Shown here: piece by piece, positions 1 to 10,330 of the stretch
Layout: every line of letters begins with the position of its first letter
Numbering within the stretch: the first letter of the stretch is position 1
DNA from: Calamus simplicifolius
Lineage: Eukaryota; Streptophyta; Magnoliopsida; Arecales; Arecaceae
Assembly (NCBI GenBank): GCA_900491605.1
Contig: UESW01001865.1
Span: 189,095 to 253,094, forward strand
DNA length: 64,000 nucleotides
Direction: 5' to 3'
Made by a program: the position numbers and the translations under genes
Notes under the pieces: generated by a model
What the model was told of the DNA's origin: nothing
Databases searched by the model: none
Seen by the model: the letters and a program-made list of their open reading frames with translations, nothing else

Positions 1-1
1 A

Positions 2-1679
2 AATTCTCAGGGAAGCGGAGCCGGGCTCATCCTCGCGAGTCCCGAGGGGGAGGTGGTGGAGTATGCCCTTCGGTTTCTATTTCCAGCCACTAATAATCAG
101 GCGGAATATGAAGCCCTGTTGACGGGATGAAGCTGGCCGGGAAGCTCGGTGCAGATCGTCTGAGGGCCTTCACGGACTCCCAGCTTGTCTCTGGGCAGGT
201 TGTTGGGGAATACGAAGCCAGAGACCCGACCATGTCCCGTTACCTGAGCAAGGTGCAATCCCAAGCCTCTCGGTTCTCTTACTTCCATGTCAACTATTTT
301 CCCCGGACGGAGAATGCTAGGGCCGATGCGCTGTCCCATTTGGCCACCTCGGCCAATGGGACCCTAGGAAGGACGTATGTGGAGCACCTGCAGACCCCAA
401 GCATTGAAGCTATGGATGAAGCACTTCCGGTCGAGCAAGGGCCCTCCTGGATGGATGCCTACGTCCGATATTTGACCGACGACACTCTCCCCGAAGACCC
501 CGCTGAGGCCAGACTACTCAGGCGGCGGGCCCCAAAGTTTTGATGATGGACGGGAAGCTTTATCGAAGATCATTTTCTTACTCGGTCCTCAAGTGCATCG
601 GACCAGCTGAAGCAGACTACATCTTGCGGGAAATCCATAAGGGCATATGCGGGAGTCATCTGGGGGGCAGAGCCCTGGCTTACAAGGCCCTACGACAGGG
701 GTACTACTGGCTAACCATGAGGAAAGATGCGGCCAAGCTTATTAAGAAGTGTGATAGCTGCCAGCGCCATGCCAATATTCAGCGATAGCCGACATCTCAG
801 CTGACCCCCCTGGCGGTGCCTTGGTCCTTCGCCCAGTGGGGTATGAACATCTTGGGACCATTCCCTCCAGCCTCCGGATAGCGCAAGTTCCTCCTGGTGG
901 CCATCGATCACTTCACCAAGTGGATTGAGGATGAAGCCCTTGCTAAGATCACTGAGAGCAAGGTGAGATCCTTCTTTTGGAAGTCTATCATATGCCGGTT
1001 CAGACTACCACACACTCTGGTCATCGACAACGGCTGGCAGTTCGACAACATACCCTTCCGAGGATTCTGCACCGAAATGGGCATCCATCAGAGATTCACT
1101 TCCGTCGGACACCCTCAGACCAATGGAGCGGCCGAGGTAACCAATCGCATCATTCTCCAAGGACTGAGAACCTGACTGGATGATTGCAAGGGACGGTGGG
1201 TGGAGGAGCTCCACAATGTGCTATGGGCCTACCATACAACGCCACGAGCCCCCACCAGAGAGACCCCATTCAGCCTGGTCTTTGGGTCCGAGGCTATCAT
1301 TCCAGTGGAGATAGGCTCCCCGAGTCCTCGGGTGGAGTTATATAGTGAGGAAGATAACCCGGACCAGCTGCGAGCTAACCTCGACCTGGTGGAGGAGGTG
1401 CGAGACCGAGCGCAGCTCCGGATGGCAGTCTACCGACAACGAGTTGCCAAGTATTACAACGCCCGCGTGCACCCCATGACTTTCCTACCGAGAGACCTGA
1501 TCCTTCGACGAGCCGAAGTCTCAAAGCCGACAGAAGGAGGCAAGCTAGCTCTGAACTGGGAGGGGCCCTACCGGATCACCGAAGCACTCCGTCATGGAGC
1601 ATACAAGATTGAAGAGCTAGATAGGAGGCCGCTCCCCCGGATGTGGAATGCTAACAAACTTCGTCGGTATTATCAGTAG
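2..1679 (+). pseudogene. pol: Tat-1 pol remnant: archaeal-type RNase H and integrase
   Basis: End of a gypsy polyprotein. The RNase H part reads in frame from base 2 (NNQAEYEALL, then FTDSQLVSGQV); the integrase follows with the zinc-binding segment ending CDSCQRH, the core with DNGWQFD and the catalytic Glu in GAAEVTNR, and a C-terminal GPY/F-type segment (WEGPYRI) ending NKLRRYYQ-stop at 1677-1679. Breaks: a lost base near 125, another near 540, and in-frame stops at 786-788, 879-881 and 1173-1175. From 540 to 1679 a single frame is kept, and each of the three stops fits one C-to-T change of a Gln or Arg codon. It cannot make an active enzyme as it stands. Family call is firm. Confidence 0.9.
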
Positions 1680-1789
1680 TGCATTTCCTTCTTACATTAA
1701 ATACCATGCCTGTATTCTTTTGGGTTTTCGCCCCTCATTTCATATTAATAAACTTGTGTTCTAGTATCTCAGTTTTTCAACCAAAAGCA

Positions 1790-4100
1790 CGAGGCCAGCT
1801 CGACACCTAAAGCCCTAGGCCAGCCATGCACAAAGCCCAGTGTACCACAGGCAGAGCGATGTACCATCGGCTCTCAACAACAAGCCCGACCTTGGTCGGC
1901 AACTAAAGCCCGAGGCCAGCTTGGCACCTAAGCCCTGGGCCAGCCGGCAAAAAGCCCTGGGCCAGCCGGCACAAAGCCCAGTGTACCACTGGTAGAGCGA
2001 TGTACCATCAGCTCTCAACAACAAGCCCGATCCCGGTCGGCAACTAAAGCCCGAGGCCAGCTCGGCACCTAAAGCCCTGGGCCAGCCAGGCAAAAAGCCC
2101 TGGGCCAGCCATGCACAAAGCCCAGTGTACCACTGGCAGAGCAATGTACCATTGGCTCTCAACAATAAGCCCGACCCCGATCGGCAACTAAAGCCCGAGG
2201 CCAGCTCGGCACCTAAAGCCCTGGGCCAGCCAGGCAAAAAGCCCTGGGCCAGCCAGGCACAAAGCTCAGTGTACCAATGGTAGAGCAATATACCATCGGC
2301 TCTCAACAACAAGCCTGACCCCGGTCGGTAACTAAAGCCCGAGGCCAGCTCGGCACCTAAAGCCCTGGGCCAGCCAAGCAAAAAGCCCTGGGCCAGCCAG
2401 GCACAAAGCTCAGTGTACCACTGGCAGAGTGATGTACCATCAGCTCTCAACAACAAGCCCGACCCTGGTTGGCAACTAAAGCCCGAGGCCAGCTCGGCAC
2501 CTAAAGCCCTGGGCCAGCCAGGCACAAAGCTCAGTGTACCACTGGCAGAGAGATGAACCATCGGCTCTCAACAACAAGCCCGACCCCGGTCGGCAACTAA
2601 AGCCCGAGGCTAGCTCGGCACCTAAAGCCCTGGGCCAGCCAAGCAAAAAGCCCTAGGCCAGCTAGGCACAAAGCCCAGTGTACCACTAGCAGAGCGATGT
2701 ACCATTGGCTCTCAACAACAAGCCCAACCCCGGTTGGCAACTAAAGCTCGAGGCCAGCTCGGCACCTAAAGCCTTAGGCTAGCCAGGCAAAAAGCGCTGG
2801 GCCAGCCAGGCACAAAGCCTAGTGTACCATTGGCAGAGCGATGTACCATCAGCTCTCAACAACAAGCCCAACCCCGGTCGGTACCAAAAGCCCTGGGCCA
2901 GCCAGGCACAAAGCCCAGTGAACCACTGGCAGAGTGATGTACCATCAGCTCTCAACAATAAGCCCGACCCTGGTCAGCAACTAAAGCCTGAGGCCAGCTT
3001 AGCAACTAAAGCCCTGGGCCAGCCAAGCACAAAGCCCAGTGTACCACTGGTAGAGCGATGTACCATCGGCTCTCAACAACAAGCCCGACCCTGGTCGGCA
3101 ACTAAAGCTCGAGGCCAGCTCGGCACCTAAAGCCCTGGGCCAGCCAAGCAAAAAGCCCTAGGCCAGCTAGGCACAAAGCCCAGTGTACCACTAGCAGAGC
3201 GATGTACCATCAGCTCTCAACAACAAGCCCAACCCCGATCGGCAACTAAAGCCCGAGGCAAGCTCGACACCTAAAGCCCTAGGCCAGCCAGGCAAAAAGC
3301 CCTGGGCCAGCCAGGCACAAAGCCCAGTGTACCATTGGTAGAGCGATGTACCATTGGCTCTTAACAACAAGCCCGATCCCGGTCGGCAACTAAAGCTCGA
3401 GGCCAGCTCGGCACCTAAAGCCCTGGGCCAGCCAAGTAAAAATTCCTGGGCCAGCCAGGCATAAAGCCCAGTGTACCTTTGGTAGAGCAATGTACCATCG
3501 GCTCTCAACAATAAGCCCAACCCCGGTCGGCAACTAAAGTCTGAGGCCAGCTCGGCACCTAAAGCCTTGGGCCAGCTAGGCATAAAGCCCAGTGTACTAC
3601 TGGCAGAGCGATGTACCATCAGCTTTCAACAACAAGCCCGACCTCGGTTGGCAACTAAAGCCTGAGGCCAGCTTGGCACCTAAAGCCCTATGCCAGCCAA
3701 GCAAAAAGCCCTGGGCCAGCTAGGCACAAAGCCCAGTGTACCACTGGCAGAGCGATGTACCATCGGCTCTCAACAACAAGCCCGACCTCAGTCGGCAACT
3801 AAAGCCCGAGGCCAGCTTGGCACCTAAAGCCCTGGGCCAGCTAGGCAAAAAGCCCTGGGCTAGCTAAGCATAAAGCCCAGTGTACCTCTGGCAGAGCGAT
3901 GTACCATCGGCTCTCAACAACAAGCCCACCCCGGTCGGTACCAAAAGCCCTGGGCCAGCCAGGCACAAAGCCCAGTGTACCACTGGCAGAGCGATGTACC
4001 ATCGGCTCTCTACAGCAAGCTCAAGGCCAGCTCACACCAAAAGCCTTAGGCCAGCTAGGCATGAAGCCTAGTGTACCACTGGTAAAACGACATGCAATTG
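1790..4100 (+). repeat. Tandem repeat array, about 18 units, modal unit about 143 bp
   Basis: Direct repeats with a recurring AGTGTACCAC(T)GGCAGAGCG core followed by ACCATCGGCTCTCAACAA and a block rich in GCCAGCTCGGC and GGGCCAGCC. The core recurs near 1840, 1980, 2123, 2269, 2412, 2531, 2677, 2821, 2918, 3040, 3182, 3326, 3469, 3590, 3735, 3878, 3975 and 4069, so units are mostly 140-146 bp with shorter variants of about 97 and 120 bp. Long open frames on both strands here are a by-product of the repeat. The array sits between integrase and aORF, where Tat elements often carry satellites. Confidence 0.95.
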
Positions 4101-4543
4101 GCACCTAAAAGCCCGAGTCTATCTCGGCCTTTCGAGTCCGATGCTCCATCGGTCCCCGGAAGTCCATCTTCCTTGACTCTAGGATTCGGTCCTACATGGC
4201 TAAGTTGAGGTTATTCGAGAATGAATTAAAGGTTGCTCCTCGGTACCGACAAAGCCCCTAAGGGTCCCACGTCGGTAGCTAAAGGACTTTGGGTAGAAGC
4301 TACAATTGGGTAAAGACAATTCTCATTGAAGGAAAAATTATACTTCATTAATTCGAAGTGTTTACAAAACACCAACCAAGTCGGACTTGCAAAAAAAAAA
4401 AAAAATAAAAAAGTACAACTTGATGCTCATGGTTTGGCTGGCGTAGGCTCGTCGTCAGACGAGGCAACTTCGGAAAGACGCTCTGTCTCGACCTCAAGGA
4501 CCTAAGGAAGGTTTAGGTCTCGGGCGAATTTTTCCTTTCCACA
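4101..4543. other. Tat-1 spacer between tandem array and aORF
   Basis: No gene seen. It contains an A-run at about 4391-4405 and lies downstream of the aORF stop on the minus strand, so it would be that gene's 3' untranslated region. I see no AATAAA on the minus strand here. Confidence 0.5.
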
Positions 4544-6496
4544 CTAAAACCCTTGGAGATACGCTTCCATCGAAGCTTCGGCCAGCTCGTCCATAAAGCG
4601 CTCGGACGCCCTAAACTCTTCTATGGTCCTGGCAGCCCTGGCCTCAACAGCTACCTCCACCTCGGTAGCTCGAGCTTCTTTCTCCACAGCTAGAGATGCC
4701 GCCGCTGCCCTCTTAGCCTCCAGGGCATGACCCGCTTCCTCCTCGGCCTTCTTCGCCCTCCCCTCAGCCTCCTTCGCCCTCTCTTCGGCCTCGCCCGCCC
4801 GTTTCTTAGCCTCCTGGATGGCCGCGGTCAATTCTGAAATATGCAGGTCCCTTACCGCGATGGCGCCTTCGGCCACCATCAGCTGACTGAGTGCTACCCG
4901 CAAACGGCTGGCCTCAGCCTCTGTCTGACTCTCGACCACCTTTATCTCATTGGCTCGGGCAACCCTGGCCGACTCCAGGGCCCTCTCGGCCGCCTCAGCT
5001 CGAGCATGAGCCTCCTCGGCCTCCAGTCGGACCTCCCATATGAGGGTCATTCCCCCATGGATGGCCTCCCTTATAGCCGCTAGGGAGTTTGCAAGCTGCA
5101 TGTAAGCCTCAGGTCAAAAAAGAGAAAAGAAGAGGAAAAGGGAAATCTAAAGGCAAGGGGCTGCAAGACTACTTACTTTAACCAGGGCCGCGTAGGACTA
5201 TCGGAAGAACATAGCCGCCTTCAAATGGCTAAGTTCTTTCTGGACCTTGGGCATGAGGACTGGTGAGATAAGCCGCTCCGCCCAACGCCCATCGTTCAAA
5301 ATGGAGTCCCAAGGCGGCCTCGGCCTGACTCCATTTCCTCTAGCAGCCTTGGCGGTCTCGGACTCGGCGCGTGGAGGGCTGCTTGTTGGTGTCTGCTCGA
5401 GGGGCGGACTTGCTGCCCCTGACGGTCCCTCACCCCAGCTCCTTGTCGCCTCGGTGGGGGCTGGTCCACTGGGAGTAGGGGGCTCCTCCGCTATCACCGG
5501 CTCCTCCGTGGCTGGCTCCTCTGTCGTTGCTCCCTCGGCCACTGCCCTTTCTGATGGGGTGTCGGCCGTCAGATTGATCTCCGGGGCGACCGGAGGCTCT
5601 TGCAGTGCGGGCGGTTCAGGCACCCGCACTGTCGGATGTTTCGGGGCCGGTGTTTGCTGCCCCTCGCTCAGCCCCTCCTGGGCCCTCTTCTTGGTGGCAG
5701 CCCTCATGAGTCTACAGGTCGGGACCTTCATGGCTGTACAACATCAGTTGGGGTCAGCAAAAAAAAAAAAAGAAACAGGAAGACTTTGACTAAGTATGAG
5801 GGAGACTTACCATGGTTGGAGATGAGACCCACCGACTGAAGGTTTTCCTCTGTTAGAAGCAGGTTGTACCGAGGGATGTCGGTGGTCAATAACTGCCCCA
5901 ACACTTCTTTGTCTCCAGGAAGGACGGTGGAATTCATGTTACCTTGGAGGTCGGGGTCCCCCCACCGGGGCTTAACCTGGTCCAGATTGACAAAAAAAAA
6001 TCAGGATTTTCATCCCTTGACGGAGGTAAGAAGAAAAAGCTTAAGGACTCGGCCGGGTCGGGGCTGGAACAGCCACTAACCCTTCTGAGCCCAAAGGATG
6101 TAGAAAGAGCGAAAGAGGTGACTCGGGGGTAATGTGGAGGTGATGGCAGAGGACGATGAAGGCACTAACGACCCGAAGAGAGTTCGGGACCAGTTGAGAA
6201 GGGGTCAAGGAGTAATAGTCAAGGAGGTTAATGAAAAAAGGAGGAAAGGATAGGCGGAGGCCCACCCTCAGGGAAATTTCATAAATGGCCACTCGGCCGG
6301 GTCGAGAAGAAATCACTCTATCATCAGGAGTCGGGAGATAGAGCTCGACATCCTGGGGGATTTGGTAACAGGCCCGGATGTTCGCCAAATCCTGGCCTGT
6401 TACTGTGGATGCGACCCCCTCCAGGGATTCCGCCCCCACCCTTGAGGAGGTGCCGACCTTTGTCCAGCGTCTCCTCAATGGGGCCCTGCAAGCCAC
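4544..6496 (-). pseudogene. Tat-1 antisense gene (aORF-1), spliced, damaged
   Basis: Runs against the element's own pol. Exon 1 (from about 6496) encodes a domain like the plant 'putative gypsy type transposon' family (Pfam Transposase_28, recalled not searched): DVELYLPTPDDRVI, then SLRVGLRLSFPPFFINLLDYY. A GT-AG intron spans 5734-5810 (77 bp) and splits a codon after its first base; a second GT-AG intron spans 5096-5176 (81 bp). Exon 2 is acidic and proline-rich; exon 3 (5095-4544) is an Ala/Glu/Arg-rich coiled coil of about 184 residues with many heptads. One in-frame stop precedes the second intron, and exon 1 needs frame changes near 6041. Function is unknown; such ORFs are not required for known transposition steps. 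Confidence 0.7.
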
Positions 6497-7048
6497 CGCC
6501 GGGCGTCTCCTTGTGGGAGCCTCACCGGCGACCTACCGCCGGGCTAGAGGGACGCGGTCCTCCGGATCGAAGGACCACTCAAGAGGAGGTGAAGGAGAGG
6601 GGAGAGGAGAAGGAGAAGCTCGAGGCCTCTCAGAAGAAGAACAATCCTCTAGATCGTCCTCCGAGGTCCAGGATTGGGAGCTCATTGCTAGAAAAAGGAA
6701 CAGAGAGGCCTAGAAGAGACGAAGAGCTGAATTGAGGAAGAAAATGGCGTGCGCAGGCTCTCAGGTTGCAGGGAAGGCCAGGAGGCAGAGGATCAGAGGA
6801 TCAAAGGAAGAAGACAATGATGGCAGGAGCAGTGTGGCCAGATTCAACCCCCACCCGAGTTTTATTCAGTTTCAAATTATCCCGCCTTATCTCGTTAGCC
6901 ACGTGGACCCCTACCATAGGCTGGGCTGCCTCGGTGATCGCTCGGCGCGTGATATGATCTGCCTCTGGCCAATGATGGGACACTGCTGACATCATCATTA
7001 TGATGGGCAATGATGGTGCGACTTTCCTCACAGACTTCGAAAGATCAA
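6497..7048. other. Region upstream of aORF-1, would-be 3' end of Tat-1
   Basis: GC-rich at the aORF side, then ordinary. It should hold the aORF promoter and the polypurine tract and 3' LTR of Tat-1, but no clear TATA box, polypurine tract or LTR terminus could be identified before Copia-1 starts at 7049. Open frames on the plus strand here are low-complexity shadows. Confidence 0.4.
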
Positions 7049-7212
7049 TGTTGACCCAATTATTAATTTTGATGATTAATAAAAGACATGAGTATATTCA
7101 TTTTGTTTCTAATTTATTTAACAAGTGTTTCATGGATTTAAAATGTTTGATCAATCAAAAGGATAAAGAAACATGTTTTGAATTAATGTTTTAAAAGAAA
7201 TTTTTAAAGTTC

Positions 7213-7632
7213 AGAGCCTGGAGTCAACACCCAAATGGTAAGGAGCCGACCCCAAGGCGTATCAGAAAGTTTCTGGGATTTTGGCATGGTCCGGAGTCGA
7301 CACCCAAGGTTTTGGAGCCGACTCCAACCTGAAATACAAAGAAGTGCATTCTGTTTCAGTTTTTGGAGCTGACACCTAGAATTCGGGAGCCGACACCCAA
7401 GATTTCGGGAGCCGACACCTGAGTTTCTGGAGCCGACTCTAACCTGAGAACAGAGAGCGTATTTTATGGACCATTCTGGAGTCGACACTTACAGTTTTCT
7501 GGAGCCGACTCCCGAAAGCGACGACCTAACACTTACCTTTTTTGGAGCCGACTCTCCAACAACTTTTTCTTTACTATTTTTGAACACCCGACTTGGAGCC
7601 GACACCTGAAAAGTTGGAGCTGACTCCAACCT
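7213..7632 (+). repeat. Cluster of 13 GGAGYCGAC(A/T)CC motifs in the Copia-1 LTR
   Basis: Variants of GGAGCCGACACC and GGAGCCGACTCC (the latter often followed by AACCTG) occur 13 times in 420 bp, irregularly spaced by about 20-50 bp. About six more lie at 13665-13870, downstream of pol. The spacing is too uneven for a simple tandem repeat; they could be promoter elements, since they lie 150-570 bp before the TATA box. Confidence 0.8.
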
Positions 7633-7780
7633 GTCGGAATGAATTTTTTATCTGTCAGAACGTACTTTAACGGTAAGATTTCTTTTCACCTAACCTCTAA
7701 CGGCTATTTTCTTTGTGTGTAAAAGAATCCAAACATCTCCAACGGCTATTTTTCCCACCTAAAACCTAGATTAAGAGATC

Positions 7781-7789
7781 TATAAAAAG
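7781..7789 (+). promoter_or_regulatory. TATA box of Copia-1 LTR
   Basis: TATAAAAAG in the plus strand inside the LTR, with the LTR 3' end about 825 bp further on. Position and strand fit the retrotransposon promoter. Confidence 0.7.
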
Positions 7790-8614
7790 GGGGGAACCGT
7801 CTGTTTGAAGGTGGAGAAATAGAGAGAAAAATAGATTGAAAAATCTGATATATCTTGAGCAAGAAATCAAAGAGGGAAGAGTCAAAGCTCAAATCCATCA
7901 TCCTCAGAAAGCTCAAAGAGAAATCCACAAGCTTCTCAAGTTTAAATCAAGGAGATTTTTTACATTTGAAGAGAGAAAGCAAAGGCCCCAAATCCTCATC
8001 TTCTCAACTGCAAGTTTTTGAAGAATCTGAGCTGAGGCCCTGATTCAATCTTTCAAAGGAGAAGAGGAAAAGAAGAAAAGAAGAAAAGCACACATTCAAA
8101 GATCTTCAAACAGGCTTTTCTGAACCTTTTTTATTACTTTGTTTATTTGCTCATTTGAGGAGCTGCAGTATACTTAAACTCTATTCTCATTTATTGTTTG
8201 CTAGTTCAATCAAGGGATTGAATTAGTGGAGGTGGTATACCTCGGTACAAGCTAAGGATAGCTTGTGGTTGGGTTTTGTGCTGGTGAGCCCAAAAAACCA
8301 GCTGGGTTCGTTGTAATCCTGGGGGAAACAACAAGTTTTGAGTTGTGAGCTTGTAAAACAACTCGACTGTAATCAAGTAGATTATAGTGTGGACCCAAGT
8401 GATACTTGGGAGTGGACGTAGGTGTTGGATACACCGAACCACTATAAAATTCTTGTGTTTGCCGTGTTTTAACTCTCTCGCTCTATCTCTTTATTTGTGC
8501 TTAATATTTATCCTGCACTTAATTTCATTTATTCCAAAGCACATAGTTTATAAAAGACCAAATTTTTAAGAACCCAATTCACCCCCCCTCTTGGGTTGCC
8601 ATCTGGGCCAACAA

Positions 8615-8632
8615 TTGGTATCAGAACTTGTG
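8615..8632 (+). other. Primer-binding site of Copia-1
   Basis: TTGGTATCAGAACTTGTG directly after the LTR. It matches the plant initiator-Met tRNA 3' end (TGGTATCAGAGC) apart from the last bases, as is usual in copia elements. Confidence 0.9.
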
Positions 8633-8675
8633 CTCATTGTTTATTTGATCACACGATCAAGAGCTAAAGATCCAA

Positions 8676-10330
8676 ATGGCAGCTCAAGCTGGATCTTCAT
8701 TTGCTGAAGGTCATTCTACTAATAGACCTTCTTTGTTTAATGGTTCAAATTATTCTTATTGGAAAGCTAGAATGAAAATTTTTATTTAAGCTTTAGATTA
8801 TGAACTTTGGAGTGTAATCACTAACGGACCAAGCACACCCACACACTTGGTAGATGGTTCAATAGTTCTTAAACCCGAAAGGGATTGGAATGAGAACGAT
8901 AGTAACATGGCTCAGCTTAATGCAAAAGCAATGAATGTTTTATATTGTGCTTTAGATGCTAATGAGTTCAATAGAATCTCTACATGTATTTCTGCAAAAG
9001 AAATTTGGGATAGATTAGAAGTTACCCATGAGGGTACTAACCAAGTTAAGGAATCTAAAATCAATATTCTAGTGCACAAGTATGAATTGTTTAGCATGGA
9101 ACAAAATGAAACCATCACATGCATGTACACTAGATTTACTGATATTGTAAATGGTCTGAAAAGTCTTGGCAAGACCTACACTAACTCTGAATTGGTTCAT
9201 AAAATTCTTAGGTCTCTTCCAAGGACATGGGAAGCAAAGGTAACTGCTATCCAAGAAGCCAAGGACCTCAACATCTTACCTTTGGAGGAGCTACTTGGAT
9301 CATTGATGACCCATGAGTTGACCATGAAGCAACATCAAGAGGAGGAAGTCAAAAAGAAGAAAATAATTGCCCTTAAAGCTGCAGAAAAGGAGATAAGCAG
9401 CAGTGAGAAAAAGAGGAAGATGATGAGACAGCTCTCCTTGCTAGAAAATTTAAGAAATTTATGCAAAGAATGAGACCCTTCCATAAGAAAAGATATGGAA
9501 CAAAAATGGAAGGAGAAAAAAAAAAAGAAGGACAAGGATAAAGAAAAAGAGAAAGACTCCCTTATATGTTATGAATGCAAGAAACCGGGGAACTTTAGAT
9601 ATGATTGTTCTCAACTGAAAAAGGGACACAAGAAGAAGAAAAGGGCATATGTTGCAACATGGAGTGAAAGTGATAATCCTTATCCGAAGAGGAACAAAAG
9701 AAGTTGCAAACATTTGTTTTATGGAAAACGACGACAATGAGGTAAGTTCTGAAATACCTTGTGATGATTTTACTTTTGAAGAATTATATGATGCATTTAA
9801 TGAGTTAGTTAGTGATTTTAAAGTTTTAAAAAAGAAGAACAATCTTTAAAAAATGATAATTTAAATCTTGCCAAAGAGAAGGATAAACTAACTCATGAAA
9901 TTAAAAAACTAAAATCTGAAAATGAAAATCTGCTAGAAGATAAAGAGTTAATTTCTAATGAAAATGTTAATTTAAAGAAAGAAGTTGATAAATATAAAAA
10001 CATAGTTGATAAATTTACATATAGCTCAGAAAAACTTAATTTTTATTGAGTAATCAAAGAGCTGTATTTGATAAGGCTGGACTAGGTTATAGACCTAATA
10101 AGAAACAAAAGTATGTTAAAAACTTTTTTAGAAAAGAACAGGATAAGAATGATTTTTCATGTTATTGCTGTAACAAGAAAGGACATAAAGCATATGAATG
10201 CAATCTTAGAAAACTTAATAAGAATTTAAATATTAAAGGAAAGAAAATATGGGTTCCAAAAGGAACAATCTTTATTGCTACTAACCATGAAGGACCCAAG
10301 AAAGCTTGGGTACCTAAACAGAAAGTTTGA
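8676..10330 (+). pseudogene. gag: Copia-1 gag
   Basis: Nucleocapsid/capsid polyprotein. Start chosen at 8676 (MAAQAGSS), shortly after the primer-binding site; the capsid region (WDRLEVTHEGTNQVKESKI) reads in frame to about 9430 with one stop at 8787-8789, a Gln CAA turned TAA. Frame changes follow near 9435, in the A-run near 9520 and near 9740-9850. Two zinc knuckles: CYECKKPGNFRYDC near 9568, in which the expected His is Asn, and CYCCNKKGHKAYEC near 10162, intact. Between them lies a Lys/Glu-rich coiled coil (about 9780-10040). This arrangement is typical of SIRE gag. Confidence 0.85.

Larger units (their letters stand above)
1..7048 (+). mobile_element. Tat-1: Ty3/gypsy Tat-type LTR retrotransposon, 3' part
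   Basis: Plus-strand element whose 5' half lies outside the window. In order it shows the second RNase H and integrase end of pol (2-1679), a long tandem repeat array (1790-4100), a spacer, and an antisense gene (aORF) on the minus strand (4544-6496). This order, pol, repeats, antisense ORF, 3' LTR, is known for some Tat elements such as Grande and RIRE2. No 3' LTR is recognisable; Copia-1 begins at 7049 and may have inserted into or replaced it. The right boundary is therefore only the start of Copia-1, not a proven element end. Confidence 0.8.
7049..8613 (+). repeat. Copia-1 5' LTR (1565 bp)
   Basis: Starts TGTTGACCC and ends GGGCCAACA, an imperfect 9-bp inverted terminus of the usual TG...CA type, and is followed at once by the primer-binding site. 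It contains a TATA box at 7781 and a cluster of short GGAGYCGAC motifs. The partner 3' LTR is absent, so neither age nor target duplication can be read. Confidence 0.9.

Noticed and set aside
1815..3619. Long repetitive open frames on the minus strand (up to 248 codons)
   Set aside because: They are translations of the 143-bp tandem repeat, with the same peptide repeated; unit length variants break them, and there is no independent sign of a gene.
5247..5789. 180-codon plus-strand frame
   Set aside because: Shadow of the acidic, Pro-rich exon 2 of aORF-1 on the minus strand, which has the splice sites and homology.
9335..9842. Minus-strand Phe/Leu-rich frames resembling membrane proteins
   Set aside because: They are the complement of the Lys/Glu-rich A-tracts of Copia-1 gag.
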